From contig JAATVR010000574.1 of assembly GCA_014523665.1 (NCBI GenBank), positions 1 through 7,007 of the forward strand: a DNA stretch of 7,007 bases. The letters run 5' to 3'. Both the position numbers and the translations under genes were made by a program. Numbering within the stretch: position 1 is the stretch's first letter; each line of letters opens with the position of its first letter. This document shows positions 5,837 to 7,007 of the stretch, piece by piece. The DNA is from Nitrososphaerales archaeon TH526 (lineage in GTDB: Archaea; Thermoproteota; Nitrososphaeria; Nitrososphaerales; Nitrososphaeraceae). A model generated the notes under the pieces. That model did not search any database. It was not told the DNA's origin and was given only the letters and a program-made list of their open reading frames with translations.

Positions 5837-6029
5837 CTCTTGCTTCACTCATTGTAATTTTGACAGATTATCTTAAAGTGAATATCATGGATCCTGCAAT
5901 TACAAATGAATGGCTTCCGATGCCCGCAGGCTTACGCCTAGATTCTCTTTCCCCGCCAATTACATATCCAACGAGCAGAGACAAACCGATTCCTATCAGC
6001 TACTCAATTTCGTTGAGGAAAATAGACAT
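5782..6029 (-). pseudogene. MgtC/SapB-family membrane protein relic
   Basis: Reading from ATG 6029 in one frame gives, after a TAG at 6000-6002, LIGIGLSLLVGYVIGGERES, then RRKPAGIGSHSFVIAGSMIF and a TAA at 5868-5870. Then come SEARVSPAIAA and a TAA at 5814-5816. The helix followed by G-x-ERE-x-RRKPAG and a hydrophobic strand is the signature start of the MgtC/SapB family, and SEARVSPAI followed by out-of-frame GFLNSD fits its R-I-A-A-x-I-x-x-G-I-G-F-L-G-A-G motif. MgtC proteins are inner-membrane proteins linked to survival at low magnesium and to ATP synthase control in bacteria. At least three stops, the duplication and the absence of the C-terminal half mark it as dead. A plus-strand ORF at 5824-6039 is its shadow. 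Confidence 0.76.
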
Positions 6030-6088
6030 CACGGTTTAATCTCAGGAACTGCTCTAAGTCGATAGAATGGTGTTGATATCTGAAACCT

Positions 6089-6238
6089 TTACCGAGTATG
6101 AATTTTGTCCGAAACAGTCGTCATGATTGTATCGGTCTTAAACAGGCTTGTGCCTTGTATCTTTGCTTTGTACTCATGTCTACTATGGGCATCGTCGGAA
6201 TTATGATGGGTTGCTTGGTTATCTGCAGGTAAGGCCAT
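6089..6238 (-). CDS. Possible leaderless 49-residue protein, function unknown
   Basis: ATG 6238 lies about 25 bases from the centre of a good TATA-like box (6260-6267), the exact geometry of a leaderless archaeal gene. The product is hydrophilic and His-rich at the front (ALPADNQATHHNSDDAHSRH), then EYKAKIQGTSLFKTDTIMTT, ending SDKIHTR. The four His in 13 residues could bind metal, but this is a guess. It has no family match that I know and no hydrophobic segment. It sits between the MgtC relic (60 bases downstream, same strand) and the divergent ZIP gene. Confidence 0.38.
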   Translation of the reverse strand: MALPADNQATHHNSDDAHSRHEYKAKIQGTSLFKTDTIMTTVSDKIHTR

Positions 6239-6259
6239 GGTCCCAATCTGTATGTTAAC

Positions 6260-6267
6260 ATAAATAA
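6260..6267 (-). promoter_or_regulatory. TATA-like box for the 49-residue ORF
   Basis: The minus strand reads TTATTTAT. Its centre is about 25 bases upstream of ATG 6238, so the transcript would start at or very near the initiation codon. Confidence 0.42.
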
Positions 6268-6333
6268 GGTCTAAAAAGTAAGCAATGGTTCTTGCTACAA
6301 TAAGACGACAGTTTGCGCGCCCATGCGAATTTG

Positions 6334-6342
6334 CTTAAATAT
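6334..6342 (+). promoter_or_regulatory. TATA-like box for the ZIP transporter gene
   Basis: The element reads CTTAAATAT. Transcription is expected near 6363, leaving about 8 bases to the TTG at 6371. This supports TTG 6371 as the original start. Confidence 0.42.
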
Positions 6343-6370
6343 CTCCCGCCACTTTACTTCCGTTGTCACT

Positions 6371-7007
6371 TTGTTAGCCTTCCTTACTGAAGCGAGTCCT
6401 ATTTTGCAAGCTCTTATTGCAACGTTTTTTACTTGGTAATTAACCGCGCTTGGCGCTGCATTAGTGTTTGGTATGAAGAATTTTAACAGAAAAGTATTGG
6501 ATGCTATGTTAGGATTCGCTGCTGGTGTGATGCTTTCTGCTAGTTGCTGGTCGTTACTTGTTCCAGCTATTGATTTGGCAGCTTTACAACAACCGGAAAA
6601 TCAGATTCCAACTTGGTTTCCCGTCGCAGTAGGGTTCTTCTTAGGCGGTTAACCGATAAAACATTACCACCTCTGCATCTCCACCTTCCTATTAGTTCCG
6701 TGGAGGGACCTAAGACCAGTTTACATAGAAGTATTCTTTTGGTATTTGCAATTACGCTGCACAATATACCTGAAGGAATGGCAATAGGAGTTGCTTTTGG
6801 TGCAGCGGCTCTAGGCATACCTGGGGCGGAGGTCGGAGCGGCGATTTCCCTAGCTATAGGCATCGGATTACAAAATCTTCCTGAAGGAACAGCTGTAGCT
6901 ATGCCTCTGAGGGCTGAGGGGTTTTCTGCTCTAAGAAGCTTTTGGTACGGTCAATTATCAGCGGTGGTAGAACCTGCTGCGGCCATAATTGGAGCAGCTT
7001 TTGTTAC
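6371..7007 (+). pseudogene. ZIP-family metal transporter (GufA-like), disrupted and cut by the window edge
   Basis: ZIP proteins carry zinc, iron and related divalent metals into the cytoplasm. From TTG 6371 the frame reads AFLTEASPILQALIATFFTW (helix 1), hits TAA at 6437-6439, resumes LTALGAALVFGMKNFNRKVL and GFAAGVMLSASCWSLLVPA (helix 2), and reaches GFFLGG at a TAA at 6650-6652. One frame over, LTDKTLPPLHLHLP continues to LHNIPEGMAIGVAFGAAALG (6757 onward) and LQNLPEGTAVAMPLR (6868 onward). These are the paired metal-site helices with HNxPEG and QNxPEG typical of the GufA branch. The frameshift is a net loss of one base. Compared with relatives, about four residues around LFLR also seem missing, so a 13-base deletion is possible. 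The GTG at 6464 would give only a 62-residue stub. Family call firm; breakage real unless sequence error. Confidence 0.86.

Noticed and set aside
5824..6039. Plus-strand 71-residue ORF
   Set aside because: It lies antisense to a recognisable MgtC-family sequence, and its translation shows no domain, so it is a shadow.
6567..6863. Minus-strand 98-residue ORF
   Set aside because: It is antisense to the ZIP coding sequence, with low-complexity Ala/Pro/Arg content expected of a shadow frame.

Overview
The window looks like chromosomal DNA of an ammonia-oxidising archaeon of the Nitrososphaerales. The evidence is a cupredoxin with a C-terminal beta domain of the kind typical of that group, an archaeal class III-like PHA synthase, archaeal TATA-like boxes about 25 bases ahead of predicted transcription starts, and several near-leaderless genes. 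Low GC and long gene-poor stretches would suit a Nitrosocosmicus-like genome, but that is inference from general knowledge and was not searched.

Layout. Positions 1-338 hold the N-terminal part of a universal stress protein on the minus strand, cut by the window edge. Then come a gene-free 388 bp, a two-helix membrane miniprotein (727-948) and three doubtful small minus-strand ORFs (1061-1646). Positions 1696-2581 hold a secreted cupredoxin gene that is broken in three places. A 17-bp palindrome sits between its TATA-like box and its GTG codon. A small plus-strand CxxC protein (2906-3064) converges on a 99-residue helical protein (3183-3482, minus). A 562-bp gene-free stretch with several hairpins separates that from an intact PHA synthase gene (phaC, 4045-5478 or 5529, minus).

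Upstream of phaC lies an eroded stretch. It has a short unexplained reading frame, a perfect 55-bp direct repeat with a 64-bp period, and the remains of an MgtC/SapB-family gene. That relic is hidden under a misleading plus-strand ORF. A possible leaderless 49-residue ORF follows. Divergent from it is a ZIP/GufA-family metal transporter gene that runs off the right edge and carries an in-frame stop and a frameshift.

Interpretation. Stress response (USP) and carbon storage (PhaC) genes look intact. The three cell-envelope or metal-related genes (cupredoxin, MgtC, ZIP) are all disrupted. Two of the three frameshifts fit the loss of one G from a short G run, so assembly error must be excluded. 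The nonsense codons and the 64-bp duplication argue that at least part of the decay is real. I see no defence system, CRISPR array, transposase, rRNA or tRNA, and no clear case for a wholly new system. The most interesting material is the cluster of broken metal-related genes, the palindromic operator candidate and the orphan small proteins.
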